Positions 1 through 8,881 of a DNA stretch of 64,000 nt are shown here, in pieces. The DNA lies in contig OY760067.1 in NCBI GenBank assembly GCA_963662985.1, forward strand, positions 2,294,001-2,358,000, in the 5' to 3' direction. How positions within the stretch are numbered: the stretch's first letter is position 1; every line of letters starts with the position of its first letter. Position numbers and translations under genes: made by a program. The notes below the pieces were generated by a model. That model was not told the DNA's origin, ran no database searches, and worked only from the letters and a program-made list of their open reading frames with translations. Origin of the DNA: G963662985 sp963662985 (lineage in GTDB: Bacteria; Chloroflexota; Anaerolineae; Anaerolineales; UBA11579).

Positions 1-640
1 TACCAAATAAACACACCCCAAAATAAAATATTTATTCTTAAAACAAAACTGCAATAAAGACCCTCTTTTACGGAGCATCGCAAATATGAGTACCAAAACA
101 TAACTTCCTCCCAAGCTCAACCATACCTGCCCCACATCAAACGCATTTCCCATCGCCACAAACAAACTAACCCCAAACAAAGCCATCCAAATCAAAAACG
201 ATTTTGCCTTGTTTCTTTGCAAAACCTTTTGATGGCTCACCAACGTTTCTCCGCTGATTATTTCATAGCTCAAGATAGGTAAAATAAAAGAAAAGATTGG
301 ATGCCAAAACAGCACCAACACCGGAAACTCAATGAATCCAACTCCCAAAACCGTACCAAATCCCGGTCCACTTGCATCCATATAGCCCGCCCACAGCACT
401 TTTGTGATTACAGCTTCATACAATCCAAACCACCATCCCCAGCCAATAAAGTTGTCGTAGAGTAGTTTTATATACACGCAAAGCAATCCATAACAACAGC
501 AAACAATGTGACAAATACAGACCAAAAGTCAACAAGATGCCAAATGGATCCAAAAACCAGGCTTGCGAAGCACCTGAAAAAACTTCTGCAAACAACATCG
601 AGAGCGTACCCAATAATAAGATTGAACAGATCTTTTTCAT
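1..640 (-). pseudogene. Frameshifted multi-pass membrane protein gene, 3' end beyond the window
   Basis: A 74-codon reading frame starts with ATG at 640 (signal-like MKKICSILLLGTLSM) and hits TGA at 416-418. Skipping one base at about 430 opens a second frame that reads from FGLYEAVITKVLW through to base 1 without a stop, about 143 more codons. The joined product (about 213 residues so far) has several hydrophobic stretches, e.g. FPVLVLFWHPIFSFILPIL and GSYVLVLIFAML, so it is an integral membrane protein. The junction (LYWLGMV then FGLYEAVI) reads smoothly, so the two parts were one gene. No function recognised. It is either a real decayed gene or a single-base sequencing error in the GGTGG run. 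Confidence 0.6.
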
Positions 641-765
641 AAAGAACCTTCCGGCAGCTTGAATTTATAGAAAATATGTACTATAATAGCCTCTGCTATT
701 ATCGAGCACCTTATCATTATTATAGCGGAAACCAGCTACCATTATCTTTGTCGAAAATGAAAAAA

Positions 766-839
766 GAAAAATTGGACACCTGTCAAAAAAGTGTAAAAAA
801 ACTGTCCAGAAAGTGTCAAAAAAAGTGTCCAATTTTTTC
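766..839. repeat. Inverted repeat with GGACAC/GTGTCC arms
   Basis: AAAAATTGGACAC at 767-779 is exactly complementary to GTGTCCAATTTTT at 825-837, with a 45-base A-rich loop that contains further GTGT, TGTCC and GTGTC words. Bases 767-794 recur identically at 29381-29408. It may form a hairpin in RNA or DNA. Function unknown. Confidence 0.65.
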
Positions 840-948
840 TTGACACCGTCAAATTATCTTCGCATAGACACAATTAGTAATTTTCTCTTTCCCTCTCCAT
901 ATACCTCTCGCTCTCCTCACTCCCCCCTTAGGTGCCAGTTAAATATAA

Positions 949-973
949 AAAACTGGACAAATTGCCCAGTTTT
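949..973 (-). terminator. Rho-independent terminator after prmA
   Basis: On the minus strand AAAACTGG and CCAGTTTT pair around an 8-9-base loop, followed by TTTTATATTT. It lies 39 bases past the prmA stop and probably ends the hrcA-grpE-dnaK-dnaJ-prmA transcript. Confidence 0.6.
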
Positions 974-1011
974 GAGTTAAAAAGTGTCAAATTTTGAATC
1001 TTAGCATACCC

Positions 1012-1929
1012 TTAGCATTTTTTTGCTACCACACCTAGCCATTCTTTATGCAAGATTTCTTCCACGATTCCCAAATTATGTCGTGCCAGCGCCTCGTAGA
1101 ACGCCTCAGAGCGATCTGCCAAGATACCAGAGAAGATGAACAAGCCTTGATCTTCCATCAAGTCTGCCATGCCTTCATCAAGCAAACGTACCAAGATAGG
1201 GGAGAGGATATTCGCCACCACCAACGGTGCTTGCTGCAATTCATATTCCCCATCAAGCAACTCAGCAGAAGACCCATGATGGAAATAAAGATCGTCCGTA
1301 ATCCCATTTACTTTTGCATTACGATAAGCCATCTCAATTGACTTTTTATCGGTATCTACACCAACGATTTTACCAGCGCCCAACAAACGCGCTCCAATTG
1401 CCAAAATTCCAGAACCGCATCCTACGTCGATCACATCATCGCCTGCTTGCACATATTTTTCCATCAACATCAAACAAGCTTGACTAGTCGGGTGTGTCCC
1501 CGTTCCAAAAGCCATCCCGGGGTCGATCACAATGTTCAAACGTTCATCTTGTGGCTTATCATACCAAGCTGGCAAAATTCGTAAATGATCACCTATTTCA
1601 ATCGGATGATAATTGACTTTCCAGCTTTCCATCCAGTTTTCATCTTCAATCTCTTTGAAAGTAGCACTTGGGATTGGTTGGATTAAATTTAAATACGCCA
1701 ACCCTTGTTCGATCTTCTGTCGAATATCTTCATAAGCGGCGTTCATTTCAATATACCCACACACCCGCAACGGGCCTGTAATTTCACCTTCCCCATCCGG
1801 ATCATCTTTCACTTGAGTGCTTTGAATCACCACACTGTCAGGAATATAGCGTGAAAAAACATCAGCAACCGCTTCTGCCACTTCGCCATCCACCACCAAA
1901 GAAATTTCTAACCATCGTTGATTATCCAT
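1012..1929 (-). CDS. prmA: Ribosomal protein L11 methyltransferase PrmA
   Basis: Cytoplasmic SAM-dependent enzyme that methylates ribosomal protein L11. At 305 residues it has the family's usual length. The N-terminal third is the substrate-recognition domain. The catalytic domain shows PGMAFGTGTHPT (about 138-149), the SAM loop DVGCGSGILAIGA (about 168-180) and VANILSPI (about 238-245), all typical of PrmA. Its ATG overlaps the last 8 bases of dnaJ, so it is translationally coupled to the heat-shock operon. prmA next to dnaJ is a common arrangement. Confidence 0.95.
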   Translation of the reverse strand: MDNQRWLEISLVVDGEVAEAVADVFSRYIPDSVVIQSTQVKDDPDGEGEITGPLRVCGYIEMNAAYEDIRQKIEQGLAYLNLIQPIPSATFKEIEDENWMESWKVNYHPIEIGDHLRILPAWYDKPQDERLNIVIDPGMAFGTGTHPTSQACLMLMEKYVQAGDDVIDVGCGSGILAIGARLLGAGKIVGVDTDKKSIEMAYRNAKVNGITDDLYFHHGSSAELLDGEYELQQAPLVVANILSPILVRLLDEGMADLMEDQGLFIFSGILADRSEAFYEALARHNLGIVEEILHKEWLGVVAKKC

Positions 1930-3061
1930 TGAAAAAGTCCCTCAAGGAATCCAAGATCCCTTTTGCTTCATAATTAACCTCGCTGCCCATAGTCTTAGCC
2001 AGTTTTTCGAACAAATCCACTTGTTCGTCCGTTAGTTTTTTCGGAATGTTCACATTAATCATCACTAATTGATCTCCATGCCCATTCCCACGCAAAATTG
2101 GGATTCCCTTATTGCGCATACGAATTACTTTCCCCGGTTGTGTTCCCGGAGGGATGGTTAGCTTTTGGTCGCCATGCACAGTCGGCACATCGATCTCAGC
2201 GCCTAAAGTAGCTTGCACTACATTGATGTTCAAATCCAATAGCACATCATAATCATTTCGGCGGAAGATCTTATGATCTTTTACGCGTACAGAAATATAC
2301 ACATCGCCACTCGGGCCGCCATTAGAACCTGGTTGCCCTTCTCCAGAAAGTCGAATTTGCATCCCGTTGCTAATCCCAGCCGGAATATTGACTTTCTTTT
2401 GAACAGTTTTTTGTTCCAAACCCTTGCCATTACATTGTTTACAAGGCACATCCGTGATTTTTCCTTGTCCATTACACGTCGGACAAGTAATCACTTGTGT
2501 AATAGGGCCTAAGATAGTCTGTCGAGATTGGCGCACTTCGCCCATCCCATCACAAGTTGGGCAGTTGGTCTTGCTTGTCCCCGGTTCAGCGCCATCCCCA
2601 TTACAATGAGTACAAACTTCATTGCGAGTGATCTCCACTTCCTTTTCCACACCAAACACAGCTTCTTCAAATTCCAAAACCAAATTATATTGCAGATCAT
2701 AGCCCTTTCGAGGCATTGATCGGGAACTTCCTCTTCGAGAAGATCCACCAAAACCAAATCCGCCAAACCCAGCATTGAAAATCTCTTCAAAAATGGATGA
2801 AATATCCACATTAGAATAATCAGGCACGCCACCCATGCGGTTCACGCCTGCATGGCCAAATTGGTCATAGGTCGCCCGTTTTTGATCGTCTAACAAAACA
2901 TCTTTTGCTTCGTTGATTTCTTTGAATTTATCTTCTGCATCTGGGTCAGTGCTTACATCAGGATGATATTGACGTGCAAGTCGTCGAAAAGAAACATTAA
3001 TTTCTTCTTTCGTACAAGTTCTGCTCACTCCCAGAATTTCATAGTAATCTCGTTTGCTCAT
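1922..3061 (-). CDS. dnaJ: Chaperone protein DnaJ (Hsp40)
   Basis: Co-chaperone that delivers unfolded substrates to DnaK and stimulates its ATPase. The 379 residues show the full type I layout: J domain with HPD near residue 34, a Gly/Phe-rich segment (about 80-115), then the zinc domain with four CxxCxGxG repeats (CTHCNGDG, CPTCDGMG, CPTCNGQG, CKQCNGKG), followed by the C-terminal substrate-binding barrels. It lies 163 bases downstream of dnaK, with a strong hairpin between them, and overlaps prmA. Confidence 0.97.
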   Translation of the reverse strand: MSKRDYYEILGVSRTCTKEEINVSFRRLARQYHPDVSTDPDAEDKFKEINEAKDVLLDDQKRATYDQFGHAGVNRMGGVPDYSNVDISSIFEEIFNAGFGGFGFGGSSRRGSSRSMPRKGYDLQYNLVLEFEEAVFGVEKEVEITRNEVCTHCNGDGAEPGTSKTNCPTCDGMGEVRQSRQTILGPITQVITCPTCNGQGKITDVPCKQCNGKGLEQKTVQKKVNIPAGISNGMQIRLSGEGQPGSNGGPSGDVYISVRVKDHKIFRRNDYDVLLDLNINVVQATLGAEIDVPTVHGDQKLTIPPGTQPGKVIRMRNKGIPILRGNGHGDQLVMINVNIPKKLTDEQVDLFEKLAKTMGSEVNYEAKGILDSLRDFFNG

Positions 3062-3172
3062 AAAGTTTCCAATCTGATCATAATGTTTTATACAATTGCA
3101 AAAAGAATGCTAGCATACCTTTTGTAATTGTGTAAAGAGCTATCAAGGTTAATATTTTTTCCCTGATAGAGA

Positions 3173-3206
3173 ACGAGGCAGGCGGAAAAATTCCACCTGC
3201 CTTCGT
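3173..3206 (-). other. Strong hairpin between dnaK and dnaJ
   Basis: On the minus strand AGGCAGGTGGAA pairs with TTCCGCCTGCCT (12 bp, one G-U pair, 3-base loop), extended by an ACGA/TCGT flank. No U-tract follows, so it is not a classic terminator. By analogy with other heat-shock operons it may be a processing or mRNA-stability element that sets dnaK above dnaJ expression; this is inference. Confidence 0.55.
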
Positions 3207-3224
3207 TATATATATTTCTAAAAC

Positions 3225-5111
3225 TTAGTCAGCGTCTGTGAATTCGCCATCCACAACATCTTCGTCATTGCCACCTGCAGGAGGAACATCTCCACCAGGA
3301 GTTGCACCACCAGCTTGATAAGCGGCTGCGCCTAATTGTTGTACCACGGTCATCAATTCTTCGGTTGCCTTGTTGATAGCATCGGCATCATCGCCTTCCA
3401 AACTCTTGCGCACCTTGGCAATTGCATCTTCAACTTGTTTCTTCAAGTCAGCAGGCACTTTGTCGCCTAAGTCTTTCACGGCCTTTTCAGAGGTGTAGAT
3501 TGCACTGTCAGCTTGGTTCTTGGCTTCCACCATACCACGGCGTTTTTCATCGTCAGCGGCATGGGATTCTGCGTCTTTTCGCATCTTTTCAACTTCTGCT
3601 TCACTCAAACCAGAGGAGGCAGTGATTGTGATGTTTTGGCTGCGTCCAGTAGCTTTGTCAGCTGCGGTCACATTGATAATCCCGTTTGCGTCAATGTCGA
3701 AGGTCACTTCGATTTGTGGCACGCCACGAGGTGCCGGGGGAATCCCGTCCAAAGTGAATTTACCAAGGCTCTTATTGTCAGCGGCCATCGGTCGTTCACC
3801 TTGCACCACATGGATTTCCACTTGTGGTTGGTTGTCAGCAGCAGTAGAAAATACTTGGCTGTTGCGGGTAGGAATAGTGGTGTTACGTTCAATCAACTTA
3901 GTTGCCACGCCACCCAAGGTTTCCACAGAAAGGGAAAGGGGAGTAACGTCGAGCAAAAGAATATCTTTCACTTCGCCGCCCAACACACCTGCTTGGATTG
4001 CAGCACCAACGGCCACAACTTCGTCAGGGTTCACACCCTTATGGGGTTCCTTACCAAAGAACTTCTTCACAGCTTCTTGCACGGCTGGCATACGGGTCAT
4101 CCCACCCACCAACACAACTTGGTTGATTTCAGTCACGCTCAAGTCAGCGTCGCGCAATGCTTGTTTACAAGGTTCCAAACTGCGATTGATCAAGTCAACG
4201 GTCAAGCTTTCCAATTTAGCTCGGGTCAAAGTAGTCACCAAGTGTTTCGGGCCACTTGCATCTGCAGTGATGAAAGGCAAATTGATTTCGGATTGCATTG
4301 TTGAAGACAATTCAATCTTTGATTTTTCTGCAGCTTCTTTCAAACGTTGTAAGGCTTGGCGATCTTTGCGCAAGTCAATCCCGTCAGATTTCAAGAATTC
4401 GTCTGCCAAATAGTTGATGATCTTTTGATCAAAGTCATCACCACCCAAGAAGGTGTCACCAGAAGTAGACTTCACTTGGAACACGCCATCACCCACATCG
4501 AGGATAGAGATATCGAAGGTACCACCACCAAGGTCATAAACTGCAATTACTTCGTTTGTAGACTTGTCCAAACCATAAGCCAAAGAGCTTGCAGTTGGTT
4601 CGTTGATAATACGTTTTACTTCCAAACCAGCGATCTTGCCAGCGTCTTTGGTAGCATTTCGTTGTGCATCATTGAAGTAAGCCGGCACGGTGATTACAGC
4701 TTGTGTCACGGTGTCACCCAAATAAGCTTCTGCATCAGCCTTAATTTTGCTCAAGATCATTGCAGAGATTTCAGGGGGTGAATATTGTTTACCGCTCATT
4801 TCAACCCATGCGTCACCATTCTTAGCTTCCACAACTTTGTAAGGCACCAAAGAAATAGAATGTTGCGTTTCAGCATCGCTATACTTTCGCCCCATAAATC
4901 GTTTAATGGAGAAGATTGTGTTTTCGGGGTTCACCACTGCTTGGTTACGAGCAGGACGACCGATCAAACGTTCTCCACTTTTGCTCACTGCAACAACAGA
5001 TGGAACTAAGCGTTCACCTTCAGCAGAGGTGATCACAGTGGGTTCGCCACCTTCCATCACAGCCATCACAGAGTTTGTTGTTCCAAGGTCAATACCTATA
5101 ATTTTTGCCAT
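3225..5111 (-). CDS. dnaK: Chaperone protein DnaK (Hsp70)
   Basis: ATP-dependent chaperone with GrpE and DnaJ. The 628 residues start IIGIDLGTTNSVMAVMEGG and include AVITVPAYFNDAQRNATKDAG, IINEPTASSLAYGLDK and the phosphate loop YDLGGGTFDISILD. The interdomain linker is DILLLDVTPLSL, followed by the substrate-binding domain and a Gly/Ala-rich tail ending DVVDGEFTDAD. Length and motifs are those of a complete DnaK. Codon use is more GC-rich than the average gene in the window, as expected for high expression. The gap to grpE is 47 bases, with SD AAGGAG. Confidence 0.98.
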   Translation of the reverse strand: MAKIIGIDLGTTNSVMAVMEGGEPTVITSAEGERLVPSVVAVSKSGERLIGRPARNQAVVNPENTIFSIKRFMGRKYSDAETQHSISLVPYKVVEAKNGDAWVEMSGKQYSPPEISAMILSKIKADAEAYLGDTVTQAVITVPAYFNDAQRNATKDAGKIAGLEVKRIINEPTASSLAYGLDKSTNEVIAVYDLGGGTFDISILDVGDGVFQVKSTSGDTFLGGDDFDQKIINYLADEFLKSDGIDLRKDRQALQRLKEAAEKSKIELSSTMQSEINLPFITADASGPKHLVTTLTRAKLESLTVDLINRSLEPCKQALRDADLSVTEINQVVLVGGMTRMPAVQEAVKKFFGKEPHKGVNPDEVVAVGAAIQAGVLGGEVKDILLLDVTPLSLSVETLGGVATKLIERNTTIPTRNSQVFSTAADNQPQVEIHVVQGERPMAADNKSLGKFTLDGIPPAPRGVPQIEVTFDIDANGIINVTAADKATGRSQNITITASSGLSEAEVEKMRKDAESHAADDEKRRGMVEAKNQADSAIYTSEKAVKDLGDKVPADLKKQVEDAIAKVRKSLEGDDADAINKATEELMTVVQQLGAAAYQAGGATPGGDVPPAGGNDEDVVDGEFTDAD

Positions 5112-5158
5112 TTTTATTTACTCCTTCAAATTATTTCAAAATTTGTTATTTTTTATTT

Positions 5159-5737
5159 TTAGTCAGCCACTCGCACCAATGTTGGGCGCAGCACACGTTC
5201 ACCAATCAAATAGCCTTTTTGTAGCACTTCGATGATTTGTCCGCTTTCATGGGCTTCAGAGGGTTCCATCGCGATTGCTTCATGGAAATTCGGGTCAAAC
5301 ATTGCATTTTCTGCTTGAATTTCCACCACGTTTTCATTTTCCAAAAGTGTCATCATCTTGCGTTGCACAAGTTCGATGCCCTTTGCCCATTCAGCCCCTT
5401 CGCCTTTTTCGGGTCGATTAGCCAATGACCGATCCAAGTCATCCAAGATCGGCAATACTTTCTTGATAATTGAACTAGAAGCTTCCAATTGATTTTGCAC
5501 ACGGTCTCTCTCAATTCTCTTCCTATAATTTGAGAATTCAGCTATAGCACGTTGCCATCCATCCAAATTTTCTTGTGCTTTTTGTTCAGCGTCTGCCAAT
5601 TGAGCTTTCAAAGCGTCCATCTCTTCTTGGCAAGCACAATCCATTTCGTTATTGGAGTTTTCACAACAACATTCTTGTGCATCCTGCTTAGCGGTAGCCT
5701 CAGTTACTTTCTTATCTTTTTCATCTTTTTTTGTCAT
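5159..5737 (-). CDS. grpE: Nucleotide exchange factor GrpE
   Basis: Releases ADP from DnaK. The 192 residues comprise an acidic, Lys-rich and unusually Cys-rich N-terminus (CCCENSNNEMDCACQEE, about 23-39), a long helix, then the conserved GrpE core (FSNYRKRIERDR, LPILDDLDRSL, and FDPNFHEAIAMEPS near the end). The order hrcA-grpE-dnaK-dnaJ is the classic class I heat-shock operon. Confidence 0.96.
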   Translation of the reverse strand: MTKKDEKDKKVTEATAKQDAQECCCENSNNEMDCACQEEMDALKAQLADAEQKAQENLDGWQRAIAEFSNYRKRIERDRVQNQLEASSSIIKKVLPILDDLDRSLANRPEKGEGAEWAKGIELVQRKMMTLLENENVVEIQAENAMFDPNFHEAIAMEPSEAHESGQIIEVLQKGYLIGERVLRPTLVRVAD

Positions 5738-5771
5738 ATCAAATGTTTCCTTTTACACAAAAAGTTCATTT

Positions 5772-6833
5772 CTAAATTTGGTTAAGCTGGATTTCATCTT
5801 CCAACATTTCGGTCACAAGCTCACTCATAATCTCAGCCACATAATGCACTGTTGAGATTGCATTCCGATAAGACATTCGAATCGGACCTAAAACACCCAT
5901 AATACCTGTTGCAGCTTCGGGGTGTCCATAACGAGCCATCACAATCGAGCAGTCTTTCAACTCTTCCCAATAGCCTTCGCCGCCGATCAAAACTTGTACA
6001 CCACCGATGTCCAAGTTCATCATCGTCTGAGAGAAAAGCTCTTCAAAGATTGCCCCTTCTTCCAAGATCTGCAAAGTCTTTCGGGCTGTTTCCGAATCTG
6101 AGAACTCAGGTTCTTTCAACATATTTGACCAGCCATCTTGAAAGATCTCACCTGTTGCTCGTGTTTGGTTACGTTGCAAATCTTCTTGCACGATCTTCCA
6201 AATGTCATTGCCCAAAGCGCCAATAGTCTCTGGCAAGAAAGAAAGCTCTTTCAATTCTTTACCGTGGCATAATTGATTGATCTTAGTAGATGTTTCAGAG
6301 AGTTTTTCCTGAGAAATACTTTCTTTCAAAATCAAAATGTTTTGAATCACTTTGCCACTCATCAACACCAAAACCATCAAAGCTTGCTTCCCCATTGTAG
6401 AGATTAATTCAATATGTTTGAATTTTGTCTCTTTCATAAAGGGAGCAGTCACAATCGCTGCACCACGAGCTTGATTTGCCAAAATGGAAGAAGCCAATCG
6501 AATTGATTTTTTCATATCTTTTCCGGCTTGATAAAATTGATGAGAAATAGTTTGACGGATCGGATATGGTAAATCTGGGCTGCGCATCAATTCTTGCACA
6601 AAATAGCGATAGCCTTCTTCCGTTGGAATTCTGCCGGCGCTTGTGTGCGGTTGACGCAATAATCCTTCTTCGGCTAAAATGCTCAATTCATTCCGCACAG
6701 TTGCGGAGCTGAAATCTAATTTATATTGATCGACAATAAATTTAGAACCAATCGGCTGGGCTTTTTCCACAAATTCTTGGATCACAAGCCCCAAAATGAT
6801 TTTTTGTCGTTCAGAAAGATTAATTTTTCTCAT
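5772..6833 (-). CDS. hrcA: Heat-inducible transcription repressor HrcA
   Basis: Repressor that binds the CIRCE element. The N-terminal winged helix includes LSERQKIILGLVIQEFVEKAQPIGS and DFSSATVRNELSILAEEGLLRQPHTSAGRIPTEEGYRYFV, highly characteristic of HrcA; the C-terminal GAF-like part contains PIRMSYRNAISTVHYVAE. I chose ATG at 6833 (353 residues) over an in-frame TTG two codons upstream. The CIRCE ends 17 bases before this start, so HrcA would repress its own operon. Confidence 0.95.
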   Translation of the reverse strand: MRKINLSERQKIILGLVIQEFVEKAQPIGSKFIVDQYKLDFSSATVRNELSILAEEGLLRQPHTSAGRIPTEEGYRYFVQELMRSPDLPYPIRQTISHQFYQAGKDMKKSIRLASSILANQARGAAIVTAPFMKETKFKHIELISTMGKQALMVLVLMSGKVIQNILILKESISQEKLSETSTKINQLCHGKELKELSFLPETIGALGNDIWKIVQEDLQRNQTRATGEIFQDGWSNMLKEPEFSDSETARKTLQILEEGAIFEELFSQTMMNLDIGGVQVLIGGEGYWEELKDCSIVMARYGHPEAATGIMGVLGPIRMSYRNAISTVHYVAEIMSELVTEMLEDEIQLNQI

Positions 6834-6849
6834 AATCAATTCGTTTTTG

Positions 6850-6876
6850 TTAGCACTCTAATGAAGAGAGTGCTAA
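6850..6876 (-). promoter_or_regulatory. CIRCE operator (HrcA binding site)
   Basis: TTAGCACTC, nine bases, GAGTGCTAA: a perfect match to the CIRCE consensus. It lies between the -10 box (6893-6898) and the hrcA start, inside the 5' leader. No second CIRCE precedes dnaK, so the whole operon should be controlled here. Confidence 0.97.
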
Positions 6877-6892
6877 GTATTCCACTGTTCAC

Positions 6893-6921
6893 ATTATAAT
6901 ATTCACAGAACAAATCTTCAA
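6893..6921 (-). promoter_or_regulatory. Promoter of the hrcA operon
   Basis: Reading the minus strand: TTGAAG (6921-6916), a 17-base spacer, TATAAT (6898-6893). This is a good housekeeping-sigma promoter, 17 bases upstream of the CIRCE. Confidence 0.8.
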
Positions 6922-6976
6922 GAATTGACCCTTTTTTTATATACTTTCTTATACTTTTCTTACGAAGATTAAAACA

Positions 6977-7000
6977 AAAACAATCATTGCTGATTGTTTT
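6977..7000 (-). terminator. Terminator after trmD
   Basis: On the minus strand AAAACAATCA, GCAA loop, TGATTGTTTT, then a T-rich run (TTGTTTT). It lies just past the trmD stop and separates that unit from the hrcA promoter. Confidence 0.75.
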
Positions 7001-7006
7001 CCTTCA

Positions 7007-7750
7007 TTATTTTTCTTTTTGTTCTTTTATTAATGAATCCAAGAAAATTTTCTCTTTTTTTGAAAGCTCGATCTTTTCAAGCATCTCTGGCCTTCGTTTG
7101 AATGTCCGCCGAATAGATTCAAATCGTCGCCACTCCTCGATCTTTGCATGGTTACCTGACCGCAAAATCTCTGGCACTTCCCATCCTCGGTAGCTGGCAG
7201 GTCTTGTATAATGCGGATGTTCCAAGAGTCCCATCGCATGTGAATCATTCTGCCATCCATTTGGGTCTCCCAAAGCACCTGGCACCAAACGAGTCAGTGC
7301 ATCAATCAAGATCAAAGCTGGCAATTCTCCACCCGTCAGCACATAATCGCCAATCGAGATTTCATCTGTCACCAAATGTTCCCGTACACGTTCATCCACA
7401 CCTTCATAATGACCACACAAAAAAGTCAAACGTTGATGTTCAAAAAGCTCAACCACAATCTCTTGGGTCAAAACCCGCCCTTGCGGACTGAAAAAAATCA
7501 CAGGGTGCTCAATTGGCTCTCCATAAGTGCTTTCAAACGCATTGAAAATTGGTTCAGGTTTCATCACCATTCCACCGCCACCGCCAAAAGGAGTATCATC
7601 TGTCATCGAATGTTTATCAGTAGCAAAATCTCGAATATTGATGGTATTCACTTTTAAGAGATCATTTTCGATTGCACGTTTCATCATGCTTTCTTGCAGA
7701 TAATTTGGAAACATATTTGGGAAAATGGTAAAAACATCAATATGTAACAT
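7007..7750 (-). CDS. trmD: tRNA (guanine-N1)-methyltransferase TrmD
   Basis: Methylates G37 in tRNAs reading CNN codons, preventing frameshifts. The 247 residues start MLHIDVFTIFPNMF and show DDTPFGGGGGMVMKPEP (about 52-68), FFSPQGR, LCGHYEGVDERV, SIGDYVLTGGELPAL and the C-terminal GNHAKIEEWRR: the SPOUT-fold knot and the TrmD signature. Its ATG overlaps the stop of the upstream HEAT-like gene (TAATG). In many bacteria trmD sits with rimM and rplS; here those partners are absent. Confidence 0.96.
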   Translation of the reverse strand: MLHIDVFTIFPNMFPNYLQESMMKRAIENDLLKVNTINIRDFATDKHSMTDDTPFGGGGGMVMKPEPIFNAFESTYGEPIEHPVIFFSPQGRVLTQEIVVELFEHQRLTFLCGHYEGVDERVREHLVTDEISIGDYVLTGGELPALILIDALTRLVPGALGDPNGWQNDSHAMGLLEHPHYTRPASYRGWEVPEILRSGNHAKIEEWRRFESIRRTFKRRPEMLEKIELSKKEKIFLDSLIKEQKEK

Positions 7751-8559
7751 TAAACAACAGCTTTCTTAATTACAGATTGCAGAATCTTTTGATAATCTTC
7801 TTCAAACAGATCCAAAGATTGGCGAATCAATTTCACAATTTGAGTATCATCAGGAGCCATCAATGCTTGCTGACGAAGAAAATAGGTGCTCTCTGGTTGC
7901 GAAAGGGGAATAATCTTCTTAAACAGAGCCCGATAATAGGGATAAAATGAATTTGGGATATCATTCATTTCTCTTCGTAAAATAGAAAAAACGGTGGGCA
8001 AAGCAGCAAATTCCTGTAATGATAAATAATCTTCTAATAAGAATAAACCTGTTCGTTTATATTCATCTTTTTCAAGTCGCAGCCACTGAATACATAATTC
8101 CTTAAATTCAGAAAAATGATCAATTCGCAAGGCACGAGTTCCTTCACCAGCCAAAAGACGTTGAACCGTTTCATCTGTTGTATCCATATTCCATTTTTTT
8201 AATCGCAACAAAATTACTTCAGGATTATCAACATGCAAATTCCCTAATAAAAAAGCACTCAATTCTTTGAATTCAAAGTGGCTCAAATGCCACAACTCAT
8301 CTGCTAGCGTTAAAGCTACTTCTTGATTTTGAGAAATTTCATTGATCAACTCATACTTAATTCGACGCATCACCGGAGTAGGTAATGAATACATCTGTGT
8401 GATACTAGTAGGCATAGATTTAATGCCGTCTTTTCGAGTTTGATCGGCATAAAATTCAAATAGTTTAGTCGCTTCTGAAATAAACATTGCTGGTTCATTC
8501 ATCAACCCAGCAATTTCAGTAGCTTTCAATCTTAATTTTGCAAGTTCAATCGCAGGCAT
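7750..8559 (-). CDS. HEAT-like protein resembling DNA alkylation repair (AlkD) proteins
   Basis: All-helical protein of 269 residues with repeats resembling those of the AlkD family of DNA glycosylases (e.g. ADELWHLSHFEFKELSAFLL, then CIQWLRLEKDEYKRTGLFLLE). I cannot place AlkD catalytic residues with confidence, so a non-enzymatic HEAT protein is possible. A TTG start at 8601 would overlap the upstream gene by 35 bases; I prefer ATG at 8559 because its first residues lie after that gene's stop and a GTAGGG sequence precedes it. It is translationally coupled to trmD. Confidence 0.55.
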   Translation of the reverse strand: MPAIELAKLRLKATEIAGLMNEPAMFISEATKLFEFYADQTRKDGIKSMPTSITQMYSLPTPVMRRIKYELINEISQNQEVALTLADELWHLSHFEFKELSAFLLGNLHVDNPEVILLRLKKWNMDTTDETVQRLLAGEGTRALRIDHFSEFKELCIQWLRLEKDEYKRTGLFLLEDYLSLQEFAALPTVFSILRREMNDIPNSFYPYYRALFKKIIPLSQPESTYFLRQQALMAPDDTQIVKLIRQSLDLFEEDYQKILQSVIKKAVV

Positions 8560-8566
8560 AGAGTCC

Positions 8567-8881
8567 CTACTCTTTCCAAACCCGTTTTTTATTGAGCTCA
8601 ACTTTTTTCAAAGTAGCCTCTTCAAGATCAATCCCGCTAATATAGGCAAGTTGCAACAGATATAAGAACACATCTGCCAGTTCACTTCCTAATGCTTCCT
8701 TATCTTCAATCTCACCATTCCATTGAAAATGTTCCAACACTTCAGCAGCTTCCAAACTCATAGAAATTGCTAAATTCTGTGGTAACTGTGGTTTTTTAGT
8801 ATCGGAATCATACCAGCCCTTACTCGCTACTAATTGATTCATAATTTCGGTCAAATCAGCAATAGTGAGCGCCTTAGTCAT
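8567..8881 (-). CDS. MazG-like nucleotide pyrophosphohydrolase
   Basis: Small (104-residue) all-alpha NTP pyrophosphohydrolase of the MazG-like/RS21-C6 type, which hydrolyses non-canonical or excess (d)NTPs to NMP and PPi. Evidence: N-terminal helix, LPQNLAISMSLEAAEVLEHFQW (ExxE metal motif, about 34-55), ELADVFLYLLQLAYISGIDL (second acidic motif with E and D, about 67-87) and a C-terminal KKVELNKKR helix. It overlaps the upstream small gene by 8 bases. Substrate not predictable; dCTP is common in the family. Confidence 0.82.
   Translation of the reverse strand: MTKALTIADLTEIMNQLVASKGWYDSDTKKPQLPQNLAISMSLEAAEVLEHFQWNGEIEDKEALGSELADVFLYLLQLAYISGIDLEEATLKKVELNKKRVWKE

Larger units (their letters stand above)
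641..1011. other. Non-coding interval with GGACA/TGTCC repeats
   Basis: No plausible gene lies in these 371 bases. The interval holds an A-rich inverted repeat at 766-839, a small TGAC-ACC-GTCA palindrome near 840-850, a pyrimidine-rich stretch near 890-930, and the terminator of the heat-shock operon at 949-973. The repeat shares 28 identical bases with the non-coding region at 29.4 kb. Confidence 0.6.

Noticed and set aside
767..850. Possible CRISPR-like array
   Set aside because: Repeats are irregular, A-rich and inverted, with no uniform spacers and no cas genes in the window.
3513..4413. Long open frames of 263 and 297 codons on the plus strand opposite dnaK
   Set aside because: They are antisense shadows of a strongly conserved, codon-biased gene and have no start signals or recognisable domains.
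8559..8601. TTG start at 8601 for the HEAT-like gene
   Set aside because: The extra 14 codons lie inside the MazG-like gene, start with a rarer codon and read as a frame shadow; ATG at 8559 is preferred.
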